DNA from: Erythrobacter sp. YT30 | GTDB lineage: Bacteria > Pseudomonadota > Alphaproteobacteria > Sphingomonadales > Sphingomonadaceae | Reading direction: 5' to 3' | Assembly: GCF_001542875.1 (NCBI RefSeq) | Contig: NZ_LMAF01000002.1 | Coordinates: 1,573,501 to 1,637,500, forward strand | Length of the DNA stretch: 64,000 nt | Shown here: one piece after another, positions 34,887 through 43,256 of the stretch | Numbering within the stretch: the stretch's first letter is position 1 | How the letters are laid out: every line of letters starts with the position of its first letter | Position numbers and translations under genes: made by a program | Notes under the pieces: model-generated | What the model saw: only the letters and a program-made list of their open reading frames with translations | Told to the model about the DNA's origin: nothing | Databases searched by the model: none

Positions 34887-34914
34887 GGGTGACAGGGTGT
34901 AACCTTTGTCACCC
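34887..34914. repeat. inverted repeat between the HTH and HPF-like genes
   Basis: GGGTGACA (34887-34894) and TGTCACCC (34907-34914), perfect 8-bp arms with a 12-nt spacer. It could be the operator of the HTH protein upstream, a terminator, or a leader hairpin of the next gene. The symmetry suits a dimeric DNA-binding protein. Confidence 0.4.
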
Positions 34915-35033
34915 TATTGGCGCGTTCCGGCCTACGCCGATCCGGATCGCAATCGGGTCCGATTGTGCTTGCCCCCGGCCTCTTTGCACCCCACATTGGA
35001 AACACGAAAGATATACAAAGGAGAGCACGCACT

Positions 35034-35384
35034 ATGACCATGCAGTTCCAGTTCAATTCCGATAGTTCGGTGATGGGCACAGAGAATGTGGCGGAGCGGA
35101 TTGAGGCGATGATGCGCGAGAAATTGGCGCGTTTCGAAGATCGGCTGACGCGGGTTGAAGTGCATGTCTCGGATGAAAACGCGCGCAAAGGCGGCGCGGA
35201 TGACAAGACCTGCATGATCGAGGCGCGCCCGCGCGGGGGACGGCCGATTGGCGTGACGGAGCATGCCTCCGAAGTGGACGCCGCCGCTCGCCGCGCTGCG
35301 AACACGATGGTTCAGCGGTTGGAGCGGGTCTTGGGCAAGAATGAAAAGCACGGACATGATCCGCGCCCTGACAAGGTGATGTGA
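35034..35384 (+). CDS. HPF/RaiA-like ribosome-associated protein
   Basis: 116 residues from ATG 35034 (AGGAGA nine nt upstream). It has the start-to-end pattern of ribosome hibernation proteins: TMQFQFNSDSSVMGTENVAERIEAMM, then REKLARFEDRLTRVEVHVSDEN and ARPRGGRPIGVTE with the basic residues. It would bind the 30S subunit and inactivate ribosomes during starvation. The fold is the beta-alpha-beta-beta-beta-alpha of short HPF. It lacks a clear long C-terminal extension, so it is the short form. A strong hairpin terminator follows. Confidence 0.72.
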   Translation: MTMQFQFNSDSSVMGTENVAERIEAMMREKLARFEDRLTRVEVHVSDENARKGGADDKTCMIEARPRGGRPIGVTEHASEVDAAARRAANTMVQRLERVLGKNEKHGHDPRPDKVM

Positions 35385-35394
35385 GTTACAATTC

Positions 35395-35438
35395 GGGCGC
35401 GGCGTTTTTGATTTAGAGCCGCGCCCAAATGTCTTTTT
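35395..35438 (+). terminator. rho-independent terminator after the HPF-like gene
   Basis: GGGCGCGGC (35395-35403) with GCCGCGCCC (35418-35426), a perfect 9-bp stem, followed by AAATGTCTTTTT. It sits between two convergent genes and may serve both. Confidence 0.8.
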
Positions 35439-35451
35439 AGGTAGGAAGTGC

Positions 35452-36048
35452 CTACTCTACGACGGTGATTTCAACCCTTCGCGCTTCGGCGTTGGTCATG
35501 TCCTCGCTGGTCGTATCGTCCGGCCTCACAAGTTCGGTGCGGCCATCGTCAATACCGAGCGCGACCAGTTGAGCCTGGACATTTTCGGCGCGCTGCTTGG
35601 AGAGTTCCGCATTAAGTTCGGCATCACCAGTCGGATCGTTAAAGCCCGAAATGGCGAGCGTTGCATCAGGATTGGCGCCCAGATAAGAGACAAGGTCTTC
35701 TGATACGGTGGCAAAATCGGGCGTCACATCAGTCGATCCGCTGTCGAAATAGACCGCGAGCATCGGCAGGCCATCGCGCTCACTTGCAAGCACACCGGCG
35801 CCCTCGGGGATTTCGGCAACGGGCTCTGGTTCGGCAACGGGTGCAGGTGTTGCAGGAGCGGTGGCAGCGGGCTGCTCTTCCTCATCGCTGGAAAGGACGT
35901 TGTAGCTAGTCCAGATCGAAACGAGCGCCGCAACCGCGATGGCTCCCGCTGCGACAAGCGCGACGAGACAGCCGGTCTGGAACATGGTGTCTTCGCTCTC
36001 GCCGCGTTTACGCTGTCCACGAGCGCCAGTTTGAACGGGATCGGCCAT
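35452..36048 (-). CDS. OmpA-domain membrane-anchored protein
   Basis: 198 residues from ATG 36048 (GAGGGG eight nt upstream; the ATG at 36054 is too close to the same site). One membrane helix (MFQTGCLVALVAAGAIAVAALVSIW, about 22-46), an Ala/Pro/Glu-rich linker, then an OmpA-type domain: LAVYFDSGSTDVTPDF, ISGFNDPTGDAELNAELSKQRAENVQAQLVALGI and NAEARRVEITV. These domains bind peptidoglycan; here it would be tethered to the inner membrane. The family is common in sphingomonads but the exact role is unknown. Confidence 0.82.
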   Translation of the reverse strand: MADPVQTGARGQRKRGESEDTMFQTGCLVALVAAGAIAVAALVSIWTSYNVLSSDEEEQPAATAPATPAPVAEPEPVAEIPEGAGVLASERDGLPMLAVYFDSGSTDVTPDFATVSEDLVSYLGANPDATLAISGFNDPTGDAELNAELSKQRAENVQAQLVALGIDDGRTELVRPDDTTSEDMTNAEARRVEITVVE

Positions 36049-36240
36049 AATCATTTCCCCTCTCTATCAGCGTGCGAGGGTCCATCAGGCGGCCGGAGCA
36101 AAGTCAGTCGAACCGCATAAGGGACTCGAAAACACGAGCGCGACTGTAGCGGAACAGGGATAAATGACAAGTTTGCAATACACAGTGCGTGTAAAGCAAT
36201 GTGGACTATTTGATGAGGTAAGGGTTGTTGTGAGGAAAGA

Positions 36241-37482
36241 CTAAGCGGCTTGGGCTTCGTCGCTGGGAATGCTCAGTTCGCCAAGGATGCTCTCGATCTT
36301 CTTCTTGACGCCAAAGAACCCAGCCTTGGCATAGGGCCAGGTAGCGCGGTCTAGGTCGGAGACAATGGTGTGAAGATGGCCGCTTTCCTGAAGTGGGGAA
36401 AGCTCATCGAACAACGCATCGCGGGTCCAACCCGTGGGCAGATAAGGAACGACGAGGTGTTTGATACCGGCTTGGTCAAGAATGCCCGCGAGTTCTCCAT
36501 TGCTTGACCATTGGGCAGAGGGGCAATCGAAAGCGGCGCCGGCATCATCAATGCCGTTTTCAACCGCTTGGGCCGCGAATTCCTGCGCCGAATTGCCGAG
36601 ATCGCGGGGAGACCGCGCTGTAGGACGGGCGGCGCCGATGATGAGGGAGGGCTTCGATGGGAGCGAGATGGCGCTGTGATGAGCTGCCTCATCATGGAGC
36701 AGCAATGCGTATGGTTCATCCACTTCCACCTCGCCCGGAAATTCGATGGGCGTGCGGCCATGCTCGGGCTCTTCTTCCAGAGCCGGTGCATCGCTGGCGA
36801 GGCCTTCTGCTTTCAGCGGACCATCAGGCTGGTTTTCGGTGTAGCGGGCAATGTTGTCTGCGCGGGCGAGATAGGTTTTGCCCTTGGTGTGAAGACCGCC
36901 GACCCACCGCCAGGAAAGCGTATTGGACGCCGCGTCGCCATCGACCAGATGTCTCAGGAAGAAGTCTGCGCCGAGTTGCCAATCGAGCTTGAGAGTGAAG
37001 ATCCAGATGCTTGCAAACCACATGCGAGCGTGATTGTGGAGGTATCCTGTTTGGGTCAGTTCGTTTGTCCAGTGATCAAAGGCTGCAATGCCGGTGCGTC
37101 CTTCAACCGCCTCAGCATAGGCAGTGCGGAGGCCCGAATTGCTATCAAGCCGATCAAACGCCTCGTCGCGATCCTCGCAATAGGCGCGCCAGATGCTTGG
37201 GCGTTGTTCAAGATAGCCTTTGAAATAGACCCGCCAGAACACTTCCGAAACAAACTTTTCGGCCGCTTTCAAGCTGTGGTTTGCAAGCACGGCATCCACA
37301 ACTTCGGCCTCACTCAGGACGCCTGCATGAAGCCAAGGCGAAAGCTGCGAAACATTCGAACGCAGACCGTCATCAGCTGGCGGATCATCGTAATTCCGGC
37401 TTTTCTCATAAGCTCTGCCGGCATTGGGGAGAAAGTGGTTCAGGCGGGCCAAGCCCGCTTGGCGTGTCGGTGTAAAAAGCAT
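36241..37482 (-). CDS. photolyase/cryptochrome-family protein with FAD domain first
   Basis: 413 residues. Residues 1-215 match the FAD-binding domain of photolyases: RVYFKGYLE, FDHWTNELTQTGYLHNHARMWFASI (about 136-158), FFLRHLVDGDAASNTLSWRWVGG (about 175-197) and YLARADNIARYT. The usual N-terminal alpha/beta antenna domain is missing. Instead about 150 residues follow at the C-terminus (from about 250) with an alpha/beta pattern (YALLLHDEAAHHSAISLP, KHLVVPYLPTGW). It might be a circular permutation. The ATG has no Shine-Dalgarno, and a near-EcfG promoter stands at 37491-37515. Confidence 0.7.
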   Translation of the reverse strand: MLFTPTRQAGLARLNHFLPNAGRAYEKSRNYDDPPADDGLRSNVSQLSPWLHAGVLSEAEVVDAVLANHSLKAAEKFVSEVFWRVYFKGYLEQRPSIWRAYCEDRDEAFDRLDSNSGLRTAYAEAVEGRTGIAAFDHWTNELTQTGYLHNHARMWFASIWIFTLKLDWQLGADFFLRHLVDGDAASNTLSWRWVGGLHTKGKTYLARADNIARYTENQPDGPLKAEGLASDAPALEEEPEHGRTPIEFPGEVEVDEPYALLLHDEAAHHSAISLPSKPSLIIGAARPTARSPRDLGNSAQEFAAQAVENGIDDAGAAFDCPSAQWSSNGELAGILDQAGIKHLVVPYLPTGWTRDALFDELSPLQESGHLHTIVSDLDRATWPYAKAGFFGVKKKIESILGELSIPSDEAQAA

Positions 37483-37490
37483 GCTGCATT

Positions 37491-37515
37491 AACCGTGCAT
37501 GCAAAGGCTGGTTCC
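37491..37515 (-). promoter_or_regulatory. near-consensus EcfG promoter before the photolyase-like gene
   Basis: On the minus strand GGAAC-N16-GGTT, one mismatch in the -10. The -10 element ends 9 nt before the ATG, so if used the transcript would be leaderless or almost so, agreeing with the missing Shine-Dalgarno. Confidence 0.35.
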
Positions 37516-37667
37516 ACCGGCACCTTCGATGGGATGGGCGGTTCCTAAGGAAAAACCTTGAGAAATTTGGAACATCCAAACGTTCTATTACTTCGTACCT
37601 ATGTGTGTGCGCATGGCAGCAACGCTGCGTGCGCAATGACTATCCCCCAAAACACGAGGAGATTTTT

Positions 37668-38234
37668 ATGAAGAAACTTCAACTTACACTCGCATCTGCA
37701 GTCGCACTTTCACTCGCCGCATGCGCGAGCGAAGCCCCAGAAGATACCGCTGCTGACGAAACCGCCGTAACCGAAGAAGCGACCGCTCCCGGTAACATCG
37801 TTGAAGTTGCTCAGGGTGATGAGAGCTTTTCCACGCTCGTTGACGCAGTAGTCGCAGCAGAGCTGGTCGAAACGCTTTCAGGCGAAGGTCCGTTCACCGT
37901 ATTCGCCCCAACCAATAAGGCCTTCGGTAAACTCCCAGAAGGTACCGTTGAAAATCTCGTCGCAAACGACAAGGAAACGCTCGGCGCGATCCTGACCTAT
38001 CACGTGGTCGAAGGTGCGGTCGACGCAGAAACACTGATCAATGCGATTAATGAAGCAGGTGACGATGGCTACACTGTCACAACTGTTGGTGGTGGCACAT
38101 TCACCGCAGCAGTCGTTGATGGCGCAGTTGTCCTGACCGATGCGGCTGGCAACACCTCAACCGTGACCACCCCAGATGTCCAAGCGACAAACGGTGTGGT
38201 GCATGTGATCGACACGGTCTTGATGCCGCAGTAA
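37668..38234 (+). CDS. fasciclin-domain lipoprotein
   Basis: 188 residues from ATG 37668 (GAGGAG six nt upstream). Lipobox LSLAACAS makes Cys about residue 18 the modified residue. After an acidic linker comes one FAS1 domain: NIVEVAQGDESFSTLVDAVVAAELVETLSGEGPFTVFAPTNKAFGKLP and the terminal TNGVVHVIDTVLMPQ (H2/H1 motifs, NGVIHVID). FAS1 domains bind ligands and are adhesion modules. It is probably anchored in the outer membrane. A strong terminator follows. No clear EcfG site is seen upstream. Confidence 0.92.
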   Translation: MKKLQLTLASAVALSLAACASEAPEDTAADETAVTEEATAPGNIVEVAQGDESFSTLVDAVVAAELVETLSGEGPFTVFAPTNKAFGKLPEGTVENLVANDKETLGAILTYHVVEGAVDAETLINAINEAGDDGYTVTTVGGGTFTAAVVDGAVVLTDAAGNTSTVTTPDVQATNGVVHVIDTVLMPQ

Positions 38235-38258
38235 CTCGATACTGATACATATAGTTTT

Positions 38259-38290
38259 AAGGCGGGTCTCTTGACGGAGGCCCGCCTTTT
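38259..38290 (+). terminator. rho-independent terminator after the fasciclin gene
   Basis: AAGGCGGGTCTC pairs with GAGGCCCGCCTTTT around a short loop, with one bulge, ending in TTTT. Confidence 0.85.
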
Positions 38291-38344
38291 GCATTGATGG
38301 CCCTATAACGGCCTTTGACATGCGCGTTGACAAAAGGATCGGCG

Positions 38345-38752
38345 ATGCGGTTTCCATTGATGATAGCGATACCTCTTTGCTTGTCTGCGTGCGGGCAGAC
38401 CGATGGCATTTCTCGCGACACTGAACCATTTGGTGCGATCGGTGAGAACGAGACAATCACGGCGGTTGGAACAGAGCCTTTCTGGTCAATCGAGATCACC
38501 CGTGATCAGGCATTCTTCTCCTCACCGGAACAGATGGACGGAATCGCATTTGAAGTGAGCCGGTTTGCGGGAAACAATGGCCTTGGCTTTTCAGGCGAGA
38601 TGCAGGGCGAAAAGTTAAATCTGACGATCACACCTGGCCAATGCAGCGATGGGATGAGTGATCGAACTTTTCCTTACACTGCCACCCTTTTGCTCGGGGA
38701 TGACACGCTCGAGGGCTGCGCACACACCGATATTCAGGCATTCGAGGAATAG
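38345..38752 (+). CDS. small lipoprotein, COG3650-like
   Basis: 135 residues from ATG 38345 (AAAGGA six nt upstream). Signal and lipobox PLCLSACGQ. The mature part has AVGTEPFWSIEI, PGQCSDGMSDRTFPYTATLLL and LEGCAH, which I associate with the small periplasmic COG3650/HslJ-like family. The two later Cys residues could form a disulfide. Role unknown. Confidence 0.72.
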   Translation: MRFPLMIAIPLCLSACGQTDGISRDTEPFGAIGENETITAVGTEPFWSIEITRDQAFFSSPEQMDGIAFEVSRFAGNNGLGFSGEMQGEKLNLTITPGQCSDGMSDRTFPYTATLLLGDDTLEGCAHTDIQAFEE

Positions 38753-38862
38753 CACCAATCGAAAGAGGGGACTTTGGATCCTCGCACTTTTGTTGAGGAG
38801 TGAGGGCTTGTGCCTCCGCATCGAAGCAGTCATCTTCTCATCGTGAGGCGAGGGAGGATGTA

Positions 38863-39273
38863 ATGACAGACCAAACAGGAGGCTGCTTGTGCGGCAAAGT
38901 GCGATACACGCTGGAGGCTGATCCGGTTGTGTGTGTCACTTGCCATTGCAAAAATTGCCAGAAGCAGGCGGGAACGGCTTTGTCAGTCATTGTCGGCGTG
39001 CCAGAAGCCGCCATGTCAATCGAAGGCGAGGTCAAGACTTACAACGATACCGGAGACAGCGGCGCGCCGGTCTATCGCCAGTTCTGCCCTGAATGCGGTT
39101 CCCCTGTTTTTACTCGCCTTGAACGCGGCGATGGATTGATGTTCATCAAGGCGGGCACGTTCGATGACACCTCTTGGATCAATCCAGCGTTCCACTGCTA
39201 CACGAAAAGCAAACAGCCCTGGGTTGAATTGGGCGAAGTACCGGCTTTTGAGACGGTCCCAGAGGGTATGTGA
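38863..39273 (+). CDS. GFA (Mss4-like) zinc protein
   Basis: 136 residues from ATG 38863 (GGGAGG seven nt upstream). The zinc ligands of the GFA fold are present: GGCLCGKVRY (C-x-C), CHCKNCQKQAG (C-x-C-x2-C) and FCPECGSPVF (C-x2-C). The family, named for glutathione-dependent formaldehyde-activating enzyme, mostly has unknown substrates. No formaldehyde gene is adjacent, so only the fold is supported. Confidence 0.9.
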   Translation: MTDQTGGCLCGKVRYTLEADPVVCVTCHCKNCQKQAGTALSVIVGVPEAAMSIEGEVKTYNDTGDSGAPVYRQFCPECGSPVFTRLERGDGLMFIKAGTFDDTSWINPAFHCYTKSKQPWVELGEVPAFETVPEGM

Positions 39274-39361
39274 TCGTCAGCACGGCTTTGGTTTTGCCTG
39301 TGTGATCAATGTTTTAGGCCGGTATCGAGTATCGCGATTATTGTGCAGTGCAATAATTCCC

Positions 39362-39386
39362 GGAACATTGGCCGGCATCTCCCGTT
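39362..39386 (+). promoter_or_regulatory. perfect EcfG-type general-stress promoter for the LOV kinase operon
   Basis: GGAAC-N16-CGTT, an exact match to the alphaproteobacterial EcfG consensus, ending 80 nt before the LOV kinase ATG. The sigma factor and its PhyR/NepR partners are not in the window. Confidence 0.7.
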
Positions 39387-39466
39387 GTATTAACAACTCA
39401 AGATAGAATGGCGCCCGCTTGAATTACCCCCGTTTGTAAGCCGGTTGCGCCGCGAAAGCAGGTTAC

Positions 39467-40552
39467 ATGAATACCGATGACGAGCGCGAACGCGCTCGCC
39501 TGAGTGATCAGGCGGGTATGCGGTTCGACGACGCGCCTGAACGTTTTAAAGCGGGCGGTGCAAAGACCGAATTTTCCGGAGCTTCCGGCGTCCTTTTTGA
39601 ACAAGCCATGGCGCAAACCCGCATGGCGGTGTGCCTGTGCGATCCGCATCAGGATGACATGCCGATCGTGTTTGCTAACCGTGCGTTTCGCCGGCTAACA
39701 GGCTATGCAGAAGAAGAAATCGTGGGTCGCAATTGCCGTTTTCTTCAAGGACCAGCGACTGATCCTGCACCGGTTGCCAGGTTGCGCGATGCGATCGCAA
39801 ACGAAGATGTCGCCGTTGTTGAGCTTCTGAATTACCGCAAGAACGGAACATCGTTCTGGAATGCCTTGCACCTTGGCCCGATCTACAATGATGAGGGCGA
39901 ACTGGTGTATTTCTTTGGCAGCCAATGGGATGTGTCCGACGTCCGCGCCGCGCGCGCGCAGGAACAGCATGCCAAAGATATGGCGCGAGAGCTCTCCCAC
40001 CGCATGAAGAACATGTTTGCTGTCATCTCAGGCATCGTGAACGTGACGGGCCGGGCGCGAGGTGTGCAGAGCGAGGCGGCTGAAATCAATTCACGAATTC
40101 AGGCACTGGGCCGGGCTTATGAAACAACGCTCGATGAAGCATCGAGTGGCAGCATCGATATCGGTCAGGCGATCCGAGCAGTTCTTCTTCCTTACGATAA
40201 TAATGAGGAGCGACTGGAACTTCTCGGCAATGGCGTGAGGATGCCGTTCACAGTGATCTCTGTGATTGGACTAATTCTTCACGAACTTGCAGCCAACGCG
40301 ACAAAGCATGGCGCGTGGACCAATGATGATGGGAAAGTCACCGTCGACTGGTCGGCGGGCGATGATCAAATGTTAACAGTCACTTGGCGCGAGCAGGGTG
40401 GACCTCAGATTGATGAGGATGTCATATCCGCTGGGACTGGCACGGCCATTGTGGATCGGCTATTGTCCAGTGGTCGCGGGTCGATCTCGCGGCAATGGGA
40501 TAAGACGGGTCTGACGGCGAAAGTCACAGTGCCTGTGCGGGGATCGATATGA
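39467..40552 (+). CDS. LOV-domain HWE-family histidine kinase (blue-light sensor)
   Basis: 361 residues. A LOV/PAS domain (about 45-155) contains GRNCRFLQ, with Cys90 as the flavin-adduct residue, and LNYRKNGTSFWN. A DHp-type helix follows with ELSHRMKNMFAVISG (phospho-acceptor His178), then an HWE-kinase ATP domain with LHELAANATKHGA (Asn277) and TVTWREQGGP carrying the W-x-E motif. It would bind FMN, form a cysteinyl adduct in blue light and change autophosphorylation. It resembles the short soluble EL346/EL368 kinases of Erythrobacter litoralis. No membrane helix. It is coupled by ATGA to a response regulator. Confidence 0.93.
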   Translation: MNTDDERERARLSDQAGMRFDDAPERFKAGGAKTEFSGASGVLFEQAMAQTRMAVCLCDPHQDDMPIVFANRAFRRLTGYAEEEIVGRNCRFLQGPATDPAPVARLRDAIANEDVAVVELLNYRKNGTSFWNALHLGPIYNDEGELVYFFGSQWDVSDVRAARAQEQHAKDMARELSHRMKNMFAVISGIVNVTGRARGVQSEAAEINSRIQALGRAYETTLDEASSGSIDIGQAIRAVLLPYDNNEERLELLGNGVRMPFTVISVIGLILHELAANATKHGAWTNDDGKVTVDWSAGDDQMLTVTWREQGGPQIDEDVISAGTGTAIVDRLLSSGRGSISRQWDKTGLTAKVTVPVRGSI

Positions 40553-40944
40553 CGGAACTGTTCACGCTGCTCCTGCTTGAGGATGAGCCGCTGATCATGC
40601 TCGACTTGGAATATGCGGCCGAAGATCGTGGCTGCCGCGTGCTGAGCTGTGCGAATTGCGACGCGGCTTTGTCGCATATTGATGCGGGCACGCGCATTGA
40701 TGCTGCGATCCTCGACGTCTCGTTGGGCAATGGCGAAACCTGCTTTCCGGTCGCCCAAAAACTCGCGCAGCTGCGCATTCCCTACATCCTGCACTCAGGT
40801 GATCTTGATCGACACAATGAGCGAATTCGCGAGATTGACGCTGAACTCGTCGCCAAACCTGCAGCCGCTGACAAGGTCGTTGCGCACGCCATTGCTCATG
40901 CAAAGGGTCGCAATACCGGCAGCGAAAAAATCGCTGCCGAATAA
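40549..40944 (+). CDS. single-domain response regulator (LovR-like)
   Basis: 131 residues. Receiver domain with LLLEDEP (acidic pocket), AAILDVSLG (phosphorylated Asp56), LHSGD (Ser in the switch position) and VAKPAAADKV (Lys103). There is no output domain. The start lies in the stop of the LOV kinase, so the two are made together. Such regulators act as phosphate sinks or feed the PhyR-NepR-EcfG pathway. The stop is 3 nt from the convergent S41 peptidase, with no visible terminator. Confidence 0.92.
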   Translation: MTELFTLLLLEDEPLIMLDLEYAAEDRGCRVLSCANCDAALSHIDAGTRIDAAILDVSLGNGETCFPVAQKLAQLRIPYILHSGDLDRHNERIREIDAELVAKPAAADKVVAHAIAHAKGRNTGSEKIAAE

Positions 40945-40947
40945 TCG

Positions 40948-42378
40948 TTAGAACAGACCCGGCATTTCATACTGCGCTACGCTCGGGCGATCCGGCTGTA
41001 GCGCTTCGAGCCCTCTGGCACTCTGCACACCTTGCTGACCTGGGGCACCCGTAATGGGCGTGCAGGTTCTACCGGCAAGAAAATCCAACGCTCTCGAAAT
41101 CGAGGCTTCGGCGGGATCGCCAAATGGCCTGAAGATATCATCGGTTGCACGGCAAGAGTTTGGTATCTCGCTAGCAAGACCAGTGAAGTAATCGCCATTT
41201 CCATCTGCATTGACTGTCTGGAATGTGACAGCACGCACGCGCAAATCACACGCTGCAAGGTCAAAACCAAACTGACCAACTGGTTTGCCCGATGTGTCGC
41301 TGCCAATCAGTGCGATGCTGTCATTCGCGAGGTAAGGAATCATGGAATTCGTTACCAGCTCACTCGCCGAAGCCGTGCTTCGCGTTGAGATAACTGCGAT
41401 CTTGGTTGGTTGAAGTGCATTGGCTTCGGTCTCGAAAAACTCAGTGGAGTTCTCCGAAGACTTTGAAGGTCGCAGAACCGTCTCACTGAACACTTGGCCT
41501 ACGCGGCCCTGGCCCAAAAGATCGCCCAGCGTTTCGGCAACACTCACCAATCCGCCGCCATTATAACGAAAATCGAAAATCAATTCCGTCACACCCTCGC
41601 GCCCGAATAGCTCAAAAGCGTCGCGCAATTGATCGGCGGCATCAGAGACAATGAATGTGCGCAAATTCAGATAGCCGACTCTCTTTCCACCATCATCAAG
41701 GATGAGAGCTCCGTATCTGTCTGAGATCGGATCAAGCGAAAACTCCGTTTTGATCACGGCAGTTTCGACAACCGTACCCGTTGGCGTCGTGAAGCGCAGC
41801 ACACGCTGGACGCCGGGATCAGATGGCCCCAGAGCGTCAATCACTGCCGCGGGTCCGCCGGAAGCCATGAGGTTCGAGACAAGCTGCAGATTGCTCGAAC
41901 TGGTTCCGATCGCAAGCAACTCGCTGCCTCGGTCAAAACCCGCTTGAAAGCCGTTGCCGTTTTCAAATGCTTCGCTGCCAAACACGCGATTGTTCACTGT
42001 GTCATAAACTAGCCGAATTCCAAATCCTGCGCTGGAACCCGATGCAATAAGCTCGTTTTCCTCTGCGATTGATGTTGCGAAAGTAAAGCCGACATCGCGC
42101 GACTGGGCGCGGGCAGGGGCTACGCGCGCGTCAAGGAAAGACTGCACATCGCTAAAACTGGCAGGATCGACGGTATTGTCGAGTAAATCCGGGAACAGGT
42201 ACCATTCATTCAGTACGTCATCAGCAAACGCGATCTGATCGCTGACTGCGCAGCCCGTCGTCACCGGGGAATTGCCGCCGCCGGCAGCTGGAGCTGCGTT
42301 CGATCCATCTCCTCCTCCACAAGCTGTCAGGATCATGGCTAGTGATACCGTCAGGGCGGTTGCGCGGGCTGATTTCAT
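40948..42378 (-). CDS. S41-family peptidase lipoprotein
   Basis: 476 residues from ATG 42378; earlier in-frame starts lack a signal peptide. Lipobox SLAMILTACGGG. It has a PDZ-like region (GFGIRLVYDTVNNRVFGSEAF) and the S41 core: VGYLNLRTFIVSDAADQLRDAF, ELIFDFRYNGGGLVSVAE and STRSTASASELVTNSM, the last with the catalytic Ser of tail-specific peptidases. The C-terminal part is Cys-containing and unique. It is probably on the outer membrane's inner face. Substrate unknown. Confidence 0.9.
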   Translation of the reverse strand: MKSARATALTVSLAMILTACGGGDGSNAAPAAGGGNSPVTTGCAVSDQIAFADDVLNEWYLFPDLLDNTVDPASFSDVQSFLDARVAPARAQSRDVGFTFATSIAEENELIASGSSAGFGIRLVYDTVNNRVFGSEAFENGNGFQAGFDRGSELLAIGTSSSNLQLVSNLMASGGPAAVIDALGPSDPGVQRVLRFTTPTGTVVETAVIKTEFSLDPISDRYGALILDDGGKRVGYLNLRTFIVSDAADQLRDAFELFGREGVTELIFDFRYNGGGLVSVAETLGDLLGQGRVGQVFSETVLRPSKSSENSTEFFETEANALQPTKIAVISTRSTASASELVTNSMIPYLANDSIALIGSDTSGKPVGQFGFDLAACDLRVRAVTFQTVNADGNGDYFTGLASEIPNSCRATDDIFRPFGDPAEASISRALDFLAGRTCTPITGAPGQQGVQSARGLEALQPDRPSVAQYEMPGLF

Positions 42379-42627
42379 TGGGATGCGACTCCGGGAATTA
42401 GGTTCAAGCGAACACAGGCTTGGACGCAAATAGTTACCGAGACCATGCATACGCATGATGAATAGAGCAAGATTTTGCCGCATAATTCACCATCTGTGAC
42501 ACGTTGATCGGTTGATTTCTTGGGCTTTTCCGAGAGTTTTCCTCAGAAACCGGGGTAAATGTCACCCTGACGCCTCGTTTCCCGGGCTCGTTGCGACTAG
42601 CTAATACTCCATGAGAGTGATTCAATC

Positions 42628-43218
42628 ATGACCCAGTTTCCCGACTGGCTTCAGGGCAAATTACCCGTTGCTGCCCAGCATTCGGGGCTTGCAATTGCGA
42701 GCCTTGGCGATGCACGATCGTTCGGGCGTGGTGGATTTTCGCTATCCAGCCCTGCTTTCGATGCAGGCGAAGAACTGGATCCTTGCTTTACCGCCAAGGA
42801 AGAAGACGCCGTTGCGCCGCCCCTGGAATGGACTGCGCCGCCGCCCGGCTCCCAGGAGCTGGTGGTGGTCGTCGAAGATGCTTCGAGCGATGGCGAAAAA
42901 CCGCAATGCCATTGGCTCGTCTGGGGTCTGCCTGGCCAAAAAGGCAAGCTGCTGGAAGGCGAAACGCCGCCGCGCGCAGGTAAGAACGCGCTTGGCAATT
43001 CCGAGTGGTTGCTGCCTGACCCACCGGTGGGTGAGACGAGGCATTACGTCTTTCAGATTTTTGCGACCGAGCTTCCGCTGACTTTGATGCCCGGCGCAAC
43101 CCGCGATGATCTCATCGCGTCGATCAAAGGTTTCGTGACCGCTTGTGCAGTGCTCTATGCGCCGTTCACCGGTGTCGAGGCGGATGACGGCGCGGATTGG
43201 GACGATGACTTTGAGTAA
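42628..43218 (+). CDS. YbhB/YbcL (PEBP) family protein
   Basis: 196 residues, phosphatidylethanolamine-binding fold. SLSSPAFDAGEELDPCFT starts the fold, EWTAPPPGSQELVVVVEDASS and CHWLVWGLP carry the conserved Asp and His of the ligand pocket, and PDPPVGETRHYVFQIFATE matches the core strand. No signal peptide. The C-terminal ADDGADWDDDFE is strongly acidic. Function is unclear. It is followed 38 nt later by the SWIB gene. Confidence 0.88.
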   Translation: MTQFPDWLQGKLPVAAQHSGLAIASLGDARSFGRGGFSLSSPAFDAGEELDPCFTAKEEDAVAPPLEWTAPPPGSQELVVVVEDASSDGEKPQCHWLVWGLPGQKGKLLEGETPPRAGKNALGNSEWLLPDPPVGETRHYVFQIFATELPLTLMPGATRDDLIASIKGFVTACAVLYAPFTGVEADDGADWDDDFE

Positions 43219-43256
43219 CGTGAATTTCTAACGCCTGATACCTAAGGGAGAAAACT

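Noticed and set aside
37571..37600. GGAAC with CGTT before the fasciclin gene
   Set aside because: The spacing is 7 nt, far too short for a promoter.
42500..42627. EcfG-like site before the PEBP gene (GGTAA-N17-CGTT)
   Set aside because: The -10 matches but the -35 differs in several bases.
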